Below are positions 16,909-25,874 of a stretch of DNA of 64,000 nucleotides, in pieces. Each line of letters begins with the position of its first letter. The first letter of the stretch is position 1. This DNA comes from Microbacterium psychrotolerans (GTDB lineage: Bacteria; Actinomycetota; Actinomycetes; Actinomycetales; Microbacteriaceae). A model generated the notes under the pieces. It was not told the DNA's origin. It saw nothing but the letters and a program-made list of their open reading frames with translations, and ran no database searches. The position numbers and the translations under genes were made by a program. The DNA lies in the NCBI RefSeq assembly GCF_031085295.1, contig NZ_JAVFWO010000004.1, positions 248,001 to 312,000 on the forward strand, written 5' to 3'.

Positions 16909-17768
16909 GCACTCCGACGCCGCAGACGCCGCTGCTCGACATCAAGGACCTCGTCGTCGAGTACCCGGGCAAGGGCTTCCGCGCCCAGCCGTTCCGGGCG
17001 CTCAAGGGCGTCTCGCTCGACATCCTGCCGGGCGAGACCGTGGGTCTGGTCGGCGAGTCGGGATCGGGCAAGACCACGCTGGGCCGTGCCGCGCTCGGCC
17101 TCGCACCCGTCACCGAGGGCTCGATCCAGTACGAGGGCAAGGAGATCGCCCACCTGAAACGGCAGGAGCGCCGCACGCTCAGCTCCGAGATCCAGGTCGT
17201 GTTCCAGGACCCGTACTCGTCGCTGAACCCGTCGATGACGATCGAGCAGATCCTCACCGAGCCGCTGACCGCTGCCGGCGTCGCCGGCAAGGAGGCGAAG
17301 GCGCGTGTGCACGATCTGCTCGACCAGGTGGGCCTGCCCGCCGACGCACGTGGACGCCTGCCGCGCGAGTTCTCGGGCGGCCAGCGCCAGCGCGTCGCGA
17401 TCGCGCGGGCTCTCGCCCTGCGACCGCGCCTCATCGTGTGCGACGAGCCCGTGTCGGCGCTGGATCTCTCGACCCAGGCGCGCGTGCTCGACCTGTTCAT
17501 CGACATCCAGGACCGCACCGGCGTGGCCTACCTGTTCGTGACGCACGACCTCGCGGTGGTGCGCCACATCAGCCACCGGGTCGCCGTGATGTACCGCGGC
17601 GAGATCGTCGAGTCGGGCGACGGCGAGCGCGTCACCTCGCAGCCCGAGCACCCGTACACGCAGCGGCTGTTCATGGCCGCGCCGGTGCCCGACCCCGACA
17701 AGCAGGAGGAGCGTCGCATCGCCCGGCGCGCCCTGCTCGCCTCCGAGGCGGCCGCCGGCGCCGTCTGA
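16905..17768 (+). CDS. ABC transporter ATP-binding protein, OppF type
   Basis: 287 residues. Walker A 'GESGSGKTTLG', Q-loop 'VFQDPYSSLNPSMTI', signature 'FSGGQRQRVAIARAL', Walker B 'LIVCDEPVSALD' and H-loop 'LFVTHDLAVV' are all intact. The family C-terminus 'EHPYTQRLFMAAPVPDP' is present. It pairs with the OppD half of the preceding fusion to drive import. The start ATG overlaps the preceding stop by four bases; the operon appears to end at the hairpin 17774-17822. Confidence 0.93.
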   Translation: MSTPTPQTPLLDIKDLVVEYPGKGFRAQPFRALKGVSLDILPGETVGLVGESGSGKTTLGRAALGLAPVTEGSIQYEGKEIAHLKRQERRTLSSEIQVVFQDPYSSLNPSMTIEQILTEPLTAAGVAGKEAKARVHDLLDQVGLPADARGRLPREFSGGQRQRVAIARALALRPRLIVCDEPVSALDLSTQARVLDLFIDIQDRTGVAYLFVTHDLAVVRHISHRVAVMYRGEIVESGDGERVTSQPEHPYTQRLFMAAPVPDPDKQEERRIARRALLASEAAAGAV

Positions 17769-17773
17769 CGACT

Positions 17774-17822
17774 CGGATGCCGCAGCCCGGCCCGGCCCGT
17801 GGGTGGCGGGCTGCGGCATCCG
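17774..17822 (+). terminator. Hairpin ending the ABC transporter operon
   Basis: Perfect 16-base arms at 17774-17789 and 17807-17822 enclose 17 bases, starting 6 bases after the OppF stop. The stem is built from CGGATGCCGC and its complement, the heptamer that is common throughout the window. There is no T run. Confidence 0.7.
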
Positions 17823-17857
17823 TCCTCTTGACCCTTCTCCAGAAAGAACCTCCCCCG

Positions 17858-20287
17858 ATGACCGACATCGCCACGCACCCCGACGCGGTGCGCCACCTCG
17901 TGCCCCTGCTCGAGCGCCTGACCCTCGAGCAGAAGGCGGCGCTCGTGCAGGGCGCCGACTTCTGGACCACCGTCCCGCTTCCCGAGATCGGGCTGCGCGC
18001 GATGACGCTGTCGGACGGTCCTGCGGGCGTCCGCGGTCCGCGCTGGGACGAGCGCGAGCCGTCGCTGAACCTTCCGTCGGGGTCGGCGCTGGCCGCGTCG
18101 TGGGACGTCGACCTGGCGTACCGGTACGGGGCGGCCGCGGCATCCGAAGCCCGGCGCAAGAACGTCGACGTCGTGCTCGGACCGACGATCAACCTCCACC
18201 GCTCGCCGCTCGGCGGCCGCCACTTCGAGTGCTTCAGCGAAGACCCGGAACTCAGCGCCGCGCTCGCCGCCGCGTACGTGCGCGGCCTGCAGGACAACGG
18301 GGTCGCGGCCACGCCCAAGCACTACGTCGCCAACGACTCCGAGACCGACCGCTTCACCGTCGACGTCCGCGTCGACGAGCGGGCGCTGCGCGAGCTCTAC
18401 CTCGTGCCGTTCGAACGCGCCGTCGAGGCCGGCGCCTGGACCCTCATGAGCGCCTACAACGCCGTCGACGGCGTCACGATGACCGAGAACGACCTGCTCG
18501 AGACGCCGCTCAACTCCGAGTGGGGCTTCGACGGCGTGGTCATCAGCGACTGGACCGCGGTGCGCTCGCTCGACGCGGTGCCCGCCGCGCAGGACCTCGC
18601 TATGCCCGGTCCCGCCCCCGCGTGGGCGGACCTCGTCTCGGCGGTCCGCGACGGGCGCCTCAATGAGGCCGACCTCGACCGCAAGGTGCTGCGCCTGCTG
18701 CTGCTCGCGGAGCGGGTCGGCGCGCTCGGCGACGCCGCCCCGGTGGAGCCCGCGCCACTGGACGGGCCCGCGTTCGCGCGCGCCGCCGCGATCGAAGGCA
18801 CCGTGCTGCTGAGCAACGAGGGCGTGCTGCCCTTGGATGCCGCCTCGCTCGGTCGTGTCGCGGTCATCGGCCAGAACGCGCGCGAGGCACGGACCCAGGG
18901 CGGCGGCAGCGCCACGGTGATCCCCGAGGCGGTCGTCTCGCCGCTCGACGCGATCCGCGCCGCGGTGCCGGGCGCCGAGGTGCGGTACGAGATCGGCGCG
19001 GTGGTGCAGGAGGGCGTCGCCGAGATCCCGCTCGCGCAGCTGCGCAACCCGGCCACCGGCGAGGCGGGCATGCGCGTCGCGTTCTTCGACGCCGACGGCA
19101 CCGAGCTCTTCGCCGAGAACCGCCGCTCGACCGCCCTGGTGTGGTTCGGCGGCGACGCTCCCATCGCGGCGAGCGCGACCGTCGTGTTCGAGACGCTGTA
19201 CACCCCCGCCGAGACCGGCGACATCGAGCTGGGCTTCGCCGGCGCGAACCCGGGCCGGCTGTTCGTCGACGAGCGCCTCGTGCTCGACGACGCGCCCGTC
19301 ATCGAGGGCTCCGACCTCGGCGCCGCGTTCCTCAACCCGCCGTCCATCACAGCGACGGTCGCCGTGGAGGCCGGCCGCGAGACGGCCGTGCGCGTGGAGT
19401 TCACCCGCGCAGCCGCCGGAGCGCTGTCGGGCGCGCTCAGCGCGACGCTCGGCATCGCCCCTGAGCGCACCGATCCCGAGGAGCTCATCGCGCGCGCCGT
19501 GGCGGAGGCCGCGGCATCCGATGTCGCGATCGTCGTCGTGGGCACCAACGCGAAGGTCGAGTCGGAGGGCTACGACCGCACCAGCCTCGACCTGCCCGGC
19601 CACCAGGACGACCTGGTGCGCGCGGTCGCCGCAACCGGGACCCCGACGGTGGTCGTGGTCAACGCCGGTTCGCCGGTCGTCCTGCCGTGGGCCGGCGAGG
19701 TCGCCGCGATCGTGCAGGGCTACTTCGGCGGGCAGGAGTTCGGCCACGCCGTCGCCGACGTGCTGACCGGCGCGGCCGAGCCCGGCGGGCGCCTGCCCAC
19801 CACCTGGCCCGCTGCCCTCGCTGACGTTCCGATCACCGAAGTGGTGCCCACCGACGGTCGCCTCGACTACCGCGAGGGCCTGCACATCGGCTACCGCGCA
19901 TGGCTGAAGGCGGATGCCGAGCCGGCGTTCCCGTTCGGCCACGGCCTCGGCTACACGACGTGGTCGTGGGGTACCGCGCAGCGGGTGGGCGACGCCGTCG
20001 AGGTGACGCTCGCGAACACCGGCGACCGCGCCGGCAAGCAGATCGTGCAGGTCTACGCCGAGCGCGCCGAATCCGCGGTCGAGCGCCCCGAGCGCTGGCT
20101 CGTGGGATTCGCGACGGTGCAGGCCCGTCCCGGCGAGACCGTGACCGCCGCCATCCGGGTGCCCTCACGACGCCTCGCGCACTGGGCCGGCGAATGGGTC
20201 GTCGAGCCGGGCGACTTCACCCTGCGCGCCGGTGCCTCGGTCGCCGACCTCCCGCTTACCGTGAACTGGACGGTCGCGGCGCGCTAG
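17858..20287 (+). CDS. Glycoside hydrolase family 3 beta-glucosidase with PA14 insert
   Basis: 809 residues. N-terminal TIM barrel: 'LSDGPAGVRG', 'GRHFECFSEDP', 'TPKHYVAND' (K154, H155) and 'VVISDWTA', where D231 is the predicted nucleophile. The second GH3 domain is interrupted at about residues 395-525 by a PA14-like beta domain ('FETLYTPAETGDIELGF' in part), seen in many cytosolic GH3 beta-glucosidases. A fibronectin-III-like domain ends the protein ('NTGDRAGKQIVQVY'). No signal peptide. It should release terminal beta-linked glucose, xylose or a similar unit from oligosaccharides imported by the transporter just upstream. Confidence 0.93.
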   Translation: MTDIATHPDAVRHLVPLLERLTLEQKAALVQGADFWTTVPLPEIGLRAMTLSDGPAGVRGPRWDEREPSLNLPSGSALAASWDVDLAYRYGAAAASEARRKNVDVVLGPTINLHRSPLGGRHFECFSEDPELSAALAAAYVRGLQDNGVAATPKHYVANDSETDRFTVDVRVDERALRELYLVPFERAVEAGAWTLMSAYNAVDGVTMTENDLLETPLNSEWGFDGVVISDWTAVRSLDAVPAAQDLAMPGPAPAWADLVSAVRDGRLNEADLDRKVLRLLLLAERVGALGDAAPVEPAPLDGPAFARAAAIEGTVLLSNEGVLPLDAASLGRVAVIGQNAREARTQGGGSATVIPEAVVSPLDAIRAAVPGAEVRYEIGAVVQEGVAEIPLAQLRNPATGEAGMRVAFFDADGTELFAENRRSTALVWFGGDAPIAASATVVFETLYTPAETGDIELGFAGANPGRLFVDERLVLDDAPVIEGSDLGAAFLNPPSITATVAVEAGRETAVRVEFTRAAAGALSGALSATLGIAPERTDPEELIARAVAEAAASDVAIVVVGTNAKVESEGYDRTSLDLPGHQDDLVRAVAATGTPTVVVVNAGSPVVLPWAGEVAAIVQGYFGGQEFGHAVADVLTGAAEPGGRLPTTWPAALADVPITEVVPTDGRLDYREGLHIGYRAWLKADAEPAFPFGHGLGYTTWSWGTAQRVGDAVEVTLANTGDRAGKQIVQVYAERAESAVERPERWLVGFATVQARPGETVTAAIRVPSRRLAHWAGEWVVEPGDFTLRAGASVADLPLTVNWTVAAR

Positions 20288-20303
20288 ACGTCGGGCGGCA
20301 TCC

Positions 20304-20378
20304 GAAGTTCGCAGAATCGCGCGAAACTCGGAGCGTCTCGCCGGACCCCTGCGAACTACGCGAGATTCTGCGAAGTTC
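20304..20378. repeat. REP-like palindrome, family A, copy 2
   Basis: The arms at 20304-20323 and 20359-20378 are complementary at 18 of 20 positions and share the core TTCGCAGAATC with the copies at 451-526 and 34894-34976. It occupies most of the gap between the GH3 and serine hydrolase genes. Confidence 0.72.
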
Positions 20379-20445
20379 GTACGCGGATGCCGCGCCCGGC
20401 CGCTGCCCACACCCGCAGACCCGCTTCACCGACGAGAGGACCGCG

Positions 20446-21576
20446 ATGCACGACGTCACCACCGAGAACCTGCAGGGACGCGCCGACGGGCGCCTGGACG
20501 AGATCGTCGCGCGCCTCGACGGCTTCCTCGCTGCCGACCCCGATCTCTCCTTCCAGGTCGCGGCGTTCCACCGCGGTGACCCCGTCCTCGACGCGTGGGG
20601 CGGGCCGCACCTGGTCGAGGACTCCGTCATGGTGCCCTACTCGGTCACGAAGAACACGATCGGGCTGTCCATCGGCCTCCTGGTCGAGCGGGGCGAGCTG
20701 GACCTCGATGAGCGCGTCGCCCACTACTGGCCGGAGTTCGCCGCGAAGGGCAAGGGCCGCGTCACTGTGCGGCAGCTGCTCTCGCACCAGGCGGGTCTGC
20801 CGCAGGCGACGCCGCCGCTGACGTGGGCGGAGCTGCTCGACGACCACGCCGCCGCCGACCGGCTCGCCGAGACGTGGGCGTTCTGGCAGCCGGGGAGCGC
20901 GTTCGGCTATCACGCCGTGACGATCGGCAACCTCGGCTCGGAGCTCGTGTACCGGGTCACCGGTCGCACGCTGCACGAGTTCTACGAGCAGGAGATCCGC
21001 GCGCCGTACGGCATCGACTTCTATCTGGGGCTTCCGCCCGCGCACGAGGCGCGCCGCGTCCCGGTGCTGCCGATGATCCGGCCGGTCTCCGACAAGACGG
21101 AGATGCAGCCGACCGCGCTCGGCCTGCACACCTGGGTCACCCCCGGCCCTCCCGTCGATCTCGCCAACGAGGAGGTGAGCTGGCGCTACGGCCATCCGGC
21201 GGGTTCGGGCACCGGCACCGCGCGCGGTCTCGCCCGCCTCTTCGCCGCCGCGACGACGGGGGTGGAGGGTGCGGCCCCGTTCCTCTCGGCCGACACCGTG
21301 GCGCAGATCGGCCAGCAGCAGGTGCACGGCTTCGACGAGGTGCTGGGCCTCCCCGACCGGGCGCACGCGATCATCTTCCAGAAGTCGACGGCGACGGTCC
21401 CCTTCGGCGGGCCGCGCGCCTTCGGTCACGACGGGGCGATGGGCGCGCTCGCCTGCGTCGATCCCGACAGCGGCCTCGCCTTCGCCTGGACCATCGCGCG
21501 CGGCGCATGGCCGGGCGGCGCGGACCCCCGGGCCGTCGCGCTCGCCCGCGAGCTCGGCGTCCTGCTCTCGTCCTGA
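20446..21576 (+). CDS. Serine hydrolase, beta-lactamase class C/EstB-like family
   Basis: 376 residues of the penicillin-binding-protein-like fold. 'SVTK' at 66-69 is the SxxK nucleophile motif, 'YHAV' at 155-158 takes the place of YxN, and 'GHDGAMG' near 342 takes the place of the KTG box. 'LLSHQAGLP' and 'FGYHAVTIGNLG' are characteristic of EstB-type esterases. There is no signal peptide, so a cytosolic esterase (for example of acetylated oligosaccharides) is more likely than cell-wall work. ATG 20446 has GAGAGGA six bases upstream. It sits between GH3 and GH43, which suggests de-esterification of plant oligosaccharides. Confidence 0.85.
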   Translation: MHDVTTENLQGRADGRLDEIVARLDGFLAADPDLSFQVAAFHRGDPVLDAWGGPHLVEDSVMVPYSVTKNTIGLSIGLLVERGELDLDERVAHYWPEFAAKGKGRVTVRQLLSHQAGLPQATPPLTWAELLDDHAAADRLAETWAFWQPGSAFGYHAVTIGNLGSELVYRVTGRTLHEFYEQEIRAPYGIDFYLGLPPAHEARRVPVLPMIRPVSDKTEMQPTALGLHTWVTPGPPVDLANEEVSWRYGHPAGSGTGTARGLARLFAAATTGVEGAAPFLSADTVAQIGQQQVHGFDEVLGLPDRAHAIIFQKSTATVPFGGPRAFGHDGAMGALACVDPDSGLAFAWTIARGAWPGGADPRAVALARELGVLLSS

Positions 21577-21609
21577 ACCCGCCCCGCCCGCCCGAACCCG
21601 GAGCACCCC

Positions 21610-23124
21610 GTGACCACGCTGTACAACCCCCTCCTCAACGGCTTCCACCCCGACCCCAGCGTCGTCGCGGTCGACGGCGTCTACTACCTCGCCACCTCGA
21701 CGTTCGAGTACCTGCCGGGCATCCCGATCCACCGCTCCACCGACTTCGAGTCGTGGGAGCTGATCGGGCACGTCGCCACGCGTCCGGGGCAGCTGGCCGT
21801 CGAAGAGGTGCCGACGGCGGGCGGGGCGTGGGCGCCGACGATCCGCCACCGTGACGGCGTCTTCCACCTCGTCATCACCGACGCGATGGGGCGCGGCATG
21901 CTGCACTTCACCGCGACGGACGCCGCCGGCCCGTGGAGCGACGGCGATCTGATCCGCAAGGCCGACGGATCGGGCTCGATCGACGGCATCGATCCCGACA
22001 TCGCGTGGGATGCCGACGGCACGGTGTACATCACCTTCTCGGGCCTCCTGCTGGGCGGCGAGCAGGCCGGGCAGCATCTCGGCATCCAGCAGGTGAAGGT
22101 CGACCTCGACAGCCACCTCGCGCTCGAGGAGCCGCGCTCGCTGTGGTCGGGCACCGGCGGCGGCTTCCCCGAGGCACCGCACCTGTACGAGGTGGACGGG
22201 CGCTGGTACCTCATGATCGCCGAGGGCGGGACCGAGCGCGGCCACGGCATCTCGATCGCGCGCGGGGACTCGCCCGAAGGACCGTTCGAGACCGCCCCGC
22301 AGAACCCGCTGGTCACCGCGCGCGGCACCACGCGTCCGGTGCAGAACACCGGTCACGGCGACCTCGTGGTCGGGCCCGACGGCGACTGGCTGTGCGTGCT
22401 GCTGGGCGTCCGACCGCGCAGCATGACGCGCGCGTTCTCCGCTCTCGGTCGCGAGACGTTCGTGACGCCCGTGCGCTGGGAGGCCGACGGCTGGCCCGCG
22501 ATCGACGCGGTGCTGCTCAACCCCCGGCCCGGCACGCGCGTCGAGATCGGGTTCGCGCCGGATCGCGAGCTCGACGGCGAGTGGATCGCCGTGCGCGCAC
22601 TCCCCGCTGCCCACGCGGACCTGACCTCGCGGCCGGGCTGGATGACGCTCCGCGCCGATGGATCGACGCTCGACCAACCGCGACCCGTCTTCGTCGGGCG
22701 CCGCCAGGAGCACCTCACGCACGCGGTCACGGTGACCATGGACGTCACCGCAGGCGTCGGCGGGCTCGCCGTGCGCTACGACGAGCGGTTCCACGTCGAG
22801 GTCGAAGCGGGCGGCGGCGAGATCGTCGGGCGCGCCTGCATCGGCGGGCTGGTGCAGGAGTGGCGCTCGCCGTTCGGCGGCGGCACGCTCGAGCTCCACC
22901 TCGAGTCGCGCAAGCCCGCGCCGGCGCAGGGCTTCCCGCGCACGAGCGACGTCTTCCACCTCGGCGCGACCGTCGACGGCGAGCGCGTCGAACTGGGCGA
23001 GGTCGACGGCCGCTTCCTGTCGTCGGAGACCACCGAGTCCTTCACCGGCCGCGTCATCGGCGTCTACGCCGTCGCCGGCGAGATCGCCGTCGAGCGCTGG
23101 ATCGCCGAGGGCGACGACGACTGA
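21610..23124 (+). CDS. Glycoside hydrolase family 43 (beta-xylosidase/arabinofuranosidase-like)
   Basis: 504 residues. The five-bladed propeller (about 1-300) shows the family triad: base D15 in 'FHPDPSV', pKa modulator in 'GIDPDIAWD' (D128/D130), and acid E188 in 'FPEAPHLY'. 'ATSTFEYLPGIPI' is typical of the xylosidase subfamily. The last 190 residues form the beta-sandwich usually fused to these enzymes. No signal peptide, so it acts on imported xylo- or arabino-oligosaccharides. The start is a GTG at 21610, 33 bases after the serine hydrolase stop. Confidence 0.92.
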   Translation: MTTLYNPLLNGFHPDPSVVAVDGVYYLATSTFEYLPGIPIHRSTDFESWELIGHVATRPGQLAVEEVPTAGGAWAPTIRHRDGVFHLVITDAMGRGMLHFTATDAAGPWSDGDLIRKADGSGSIDGIDPDIAWDADGTVYITFSGLLLGGEQAGQHLGIQQVKVDLDSHLALEEPRSLWSGTGGGFPEAPHLYEVDGRWYLMIAEGGTERGHGISIARGDSPEGPFETAPQNPLVTARGTTRPVQNTGHGDLVVGPDGDWLCVLLGVRPRSMTRAFSALGRETFVTPVRWEADGWPAIDAVLLNPRPGTRVEIGFAPDRELDGEWIAVRALPAAHADLTSRPGWMTLRADGSTLDQPRPVFVGRRQEHLTHAVTVTMDVTAGVGGLAVRYDERFHVEVEAGGGEIVGRACIGGLVQEWRSPFGGGTLELHLESRKPAPAQGFPRTSDVFHLGATVDGERVELGEVDGRFLSSETTESFTGRVIGVYAVAGEIAVERWIAEGDDD

Positions 23125-23187
23125 CGGATGCCGCGCCCGTGGCCACCCGGGTCCAAGCCCGGCCCCGGGCGCCGTTCGCAGGTCGCA

Positions 23188-23220
23188 ACACGCGGCATCC
23201 GACCCGCCGTAGCCGCGTGT
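23188..23220. terminator. Inverted repeat between convergent GH43 and nucleoside-hydrolase-like genes
   Basis: ACACGCGGC at 23188-23196 pairs with GCCGCGTGT at 23212-23220 across a 15-base loop. The position between two converging genes fits a bidirectional terminator, although no T run is present. Confidence 0.5.
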
Positions 23221-23264
23221 CGTGACACCCGAACCCCGAGCCCCGAAGGGAGACGGGCGGGACG

Positions 23265-24728
23265 CTAGGGGGCGGTGACGGTGAGGATCACGCGCTGGTA
23301 CGCCTTGAGCGGGTGCTCGCCGGCGTCGTCCGAGGCCTCGGCGATGACGTGGATCGTGTCGCCCGGCCGTGCGTCCACCGGGACGCGCACGGCAGTCGCC
23401 GAACCTTCGGCGGCGTCGAGCACGGCATCCGCCTCGCACGTCCCCGCCTCGCGGTAGACCCACCAGCGCACCCGCACGGCGTCGCCGTCGGGATCGTCCG
23501 CGACCGCGGTCAGCGACACGTCGCCACCGGCCGGAACTCCGAGGTCGGTGCCCTGCTCGATCCGCAGCCGCGGGTGGTGGTTCGCCTCTTCGTACCGGGC
23601 GGCGACGCTCCAGCGCAGCCGCGCGGCGAAGTCGGCCTGCGCGTCCGCGAACCAGCGGGTGACGGACGCCTCGTCGCCACCGCGACCGAAACCGGAGTCC
23701 GCGATGGCCCACGTATCGGCGCCGTCGTCGGTGCGCACGGCGAGGCCGCCCCAGCCGCCGAACGCGGGGTGCTCGTGACTGCGGAGCCCCGGCACGAGCA
23801 GGTTCAGCATGTTCGTGGTGTCGCCCTCCGAGATCCACTCCCCCGCCGGCTGCGGGTCCATCCAGACCTGGTAGCCGAGATCGCGGAGCTCCTGCGCCGT
23901 GTGTCCCGACAGGTGGAAGTAGTCGGTGACGTCGCCCGGCACCATCTGGCGCCCGTCGCCCCACACGCGGTACAGCGCGCCGAGGGGCCCGGCGCTGGTG
24001 ACGTTCTCACGCATCCAGTCGGCGCTCAGCAGGCGGTGGTCGGCGGCGGGGACGGTGCGGCGCGCCATGTAACCCCATGCCAGCGTGGCCACTTCCACCA
24101 CGCGGATGCCGGGCCAGCCCTGTGCGATGTACTCGTCGTAGCTGGCGTCCTGGGAGGCGAACTTGGTGATCACGGCCTTCGCCGAGACCTCGGCGCGCAC
24201 CCTCTCCCAGTCGTCCGACCCGCCGAAGCGCTCCTCGATGGAGAGGAGGGCGCGGGCGACGGTGCTGGGCCCCGCCCACAGCTGCAGGAACACCGGACCG
24301 GGACGGTCGTCCAGCAGCGCGTCGGCGATGAGCCTCGAACCGGGCGACTCCTCGGACATGTCGCCCTCGAACGCGACGTTGCCTTCGCGGATCACCGACC
24401 GCAGCCGCTCGGGGCTCGGGTAGCGAGGATCGTGCACGACCAGGTTCGGGTGCACCTGCGCATACGCGTCGACCGCGTCGTCGATGAACCTCTCGCCGGG
24501 CGCCCACCGCCACGAGGTCTGCGGCTCGTCGTACTCGCGGTCGGGGAGGAAGAACGTCGTGCCCGCCCCGTCGCCGCGCCAATGGAACCGGCTGCTCGCG
24601 TAGATCAGACCCTCGATCTCGAGCTCGTTGCTGTACAGCAGCAGCCGGATCATCGAGTTGAGGTCGTCGAGCTCGGGATCCGCGGTGATGATCGTCCGCG
24701 GCCGCGCCGCGGTCGTCGTGGGGGTCAT
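23265..24728 (-). CDS. DUF1593/Sde182-type nucleoside-hydrolase-like protein
   Basis: 487 residues. The N-terminal 310 residues match the DUF1593 group, a nucleoside-hydrolase-like domain also found in the cellulose-binding protein Sde182: 'ITADPELDDLNSMIRLLLYSNE' in part keeps the DxxxDD metal-site pattern, followed by 'GLIYASSRFHW', 'QLWAGPSTVARAL' and 'ISEGDTTNMLNL'. The last 90 residues are a beta-sandwich ('VSLTAVADDPDGDAVRVRWW' in part). No signal peptide is seen. It starts inside the stop of the upstream nucleoside hydrolase (ATGA). The reaction is not established for this family. The neighbourhood suggests cleavage of a furanosyl bond. Confidence 0.82.
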   Translation of the reverse strand: MTPTTTAARPRTIITADPELDDLNSMIRLLLYSNELEIEGLIYASSRFHWRGDGAGTTFFLPDREYDEPQTSWRWAPGERFIDDAVDAYAQVHPNLVVHDPRYPSPERLRSVIREGNVAFEGDMSEESPGSRLIADALLDDRPGPVFLQLWAGPSTVARALLSIEERFGGSDDWERVRAEVSAKAVITKFASQDASYDEYIAQGWPGIRVVEVATLAWGYMARRTVPAADHRLLSADWMRENVTSAGPLGALYRVWGDGRQMVPGDVTDYFHLSGHTAQELRDLGYQVWMDPQPAGEWISEGDTTNMLNLLVPGLRSHEHPAFGGWGGLAVRTDDGADTWAIADSGFGRGGDEASVTRWFADAQADFAARLRWSVAARYEEANHHPRLRIEQGTDLGVPAGGDVSLTAVADDPDGDAVRVRWWVYREAGTCEADAVLDAAEGSATAVRVPVDARPGDTIHVIAEASDDAGEHPLKAYQRVILTVTAP

Positions 24729-25771
24729 GAAACGCCCCCCTGCCACCGCTCGAACTCGGCGAGCTTCAGGTACATGTCCTCGAACATCAGCCGCGTGTCG
24801 ACCCAGGTGTAGACCCGCATCGGGCGGGCGCCGGCGACATCGCTGTAGGCCCCGTCCTCGCCTAGCGCCGGCGTCGGCCGCTCCACGTACCGGCTCGACG
24901 ACGGATCCGGCTCGAACACCGACTGCAGCGCGGTGAGCAGCACCAGCGGCGAGTCGCCGAGGGCGTACGTCTCCGACGCGCCACCCAGGTGCGGGGCGAC
25001 CATCGCGCACACGAAGGCCACCTCGTCGTAGAGGTAGCGTCCGAGCGGACCCGCCGCCGCCACGCGCATGCGCAGCTCGGCATCCGACACCAGACACTGC
25101 CGGTAGACGTCCCGGGGCACCTGCCACAGCGGGATCGTCGAGTCGTTGAACACGACCTGCCCGGCAACCGGGTCGATGAGCAGGTTGTACTCGATCGCCA
25201 TGGGGTTCGGCGGCGGCACGGCGAGGCCCTCATGCTCGCCGCCGCCGATCCACACGAGTGTCAGGCGCTCCGCGATGCGCGGCTCGGTCAGAAATGCCGA
25301 GGCGATGTCGGTGAGACCGCCGCCGGCGACGTAGAACAGGGGGCTCGAGACGTCGTCCCGCAGGGCCTCGGCGATGATGGCGTCGACGGCCGGCGCAGGA
25401 CGCGGGGTCGAGCGGTCCTGCAGCGGCTCATCCGCCCCGGCGACGATGACCTCGGTCGACGTGAGCCCCATGCGTGAGAAGACGTCGCGGACCACCGCCT
25501 CGGCGTTCTGCGCGCTGCGGCCGGAAGGGTCGAACGGGTCGTCCGCGCGCAGGTGCGAAGCCACCACGATTCGGATGTCGACGCTCGGCGAGAGCAGGTG
25601 ATGCACGAGCTGGTAGAGGTCGTCGGGGTCGCCCGCGAAGTCGTTGTCGATGATGACGCGCGCACGCGGCCCGCCGACGGGCGGGATCTGCTGCCAGGGC
25701 GTCTCGCCGAGGCTCCACCGGTTCGGCGGGCTGTCCGCCGGGCGGGTGCTCGCGCTCGGAATCTGCGTCAT
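24725..25771 (-). CDS. Inosine-uridine-preferring nucleoside hydrolase family protein
   Basis: 348 residues. 'IIDNDFAGDPDDLYQL' near residue 40 is the family calcium-binding DxDxxxDD cluster, and 'ADEPLQD', 'YVAGGGLTDIA' and 'NLLIDPVAGQVVFN' follow the usual order. Classical members hydrolyse the N-glycosidic bond of ribonucleosides. Here the gene is coupled to a DUF1593 gene, and an operator-like site shared with the apionate operon lies at 25820-25838, so the true substrate could be another furanoside. ATG 25771 has AAGGGAAG about 7 bases upstream. Cytosolic. Confidence 0.85.
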   Translation of the reverse strand: MTQIPSASTRPADSPPNRWSLGETPWQQIPPVGGPRARVIIDNDFAGDPDDLYQLVHHLLSPSVDIRIVVASHLRADDPFDPSGRSAQNAEAVVRDVFSRMGLTSTEVIVAGADEPLQDRSTPRPAPAVDAIIAEALRDDVSSPLFYVAGGGLTDIASAFLTEPRIAERLTLVWIGGGEHEGLAVPPPNPMAIEYNLLIDPVAGQVVFNDSTIPLWQVPRDVYRQCLVSDAELRMRVAAAGPLGRYLYDEVAFVCAMVAPHLGGASETYALGDSPLVLLTALQSVFEPDPSSSRYVERPTPALGEDGAYSDVAGARPMRVYTWVDTRLMFEDMYLKLAEFERWQGGVS

Positions 25772-25819
25772 CGTCGACTTCCCTTTCGCCGCGGCGTCAC
25801 GAACGATCTCGTCGGCAAC

Positions 25820-25838
25820 TGTAACACCGGTTGACCAA
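25820..25838 (-). promoter_or_regulatory. GntR/FCD-type operator, site 3 (nucleoside hydrolase operon)
   Basis: Read on the minus strand the site is TTGGTCAACCGGTGTTACA. It shares TTGGTCAACCGGT with 31171-31183 and GGTCAACCGGT with 27952-27962. It lies 49 bases upstream of the nucleoside hydrolase start, next to a possible -10 box TACAGT. This ties the two nucleoside-hydrolase-like genes to the same regulator. Confidence 0.72.
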
Positions 25839-25874
25839 TCCCGACGGCTCGCGCGACGCGACGACGTGCCCCGG

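Noticed and set aside
20356-23964. A very long minus-strand open frame (1202 codons) opposite the serine hydrolase and GH43 genes
   Set aside because: It is an antisense shadow of high-GC codon usage: Arg/Asp/Val-rich, no domain, and the plus-strand genes have clear catalytic motifs.
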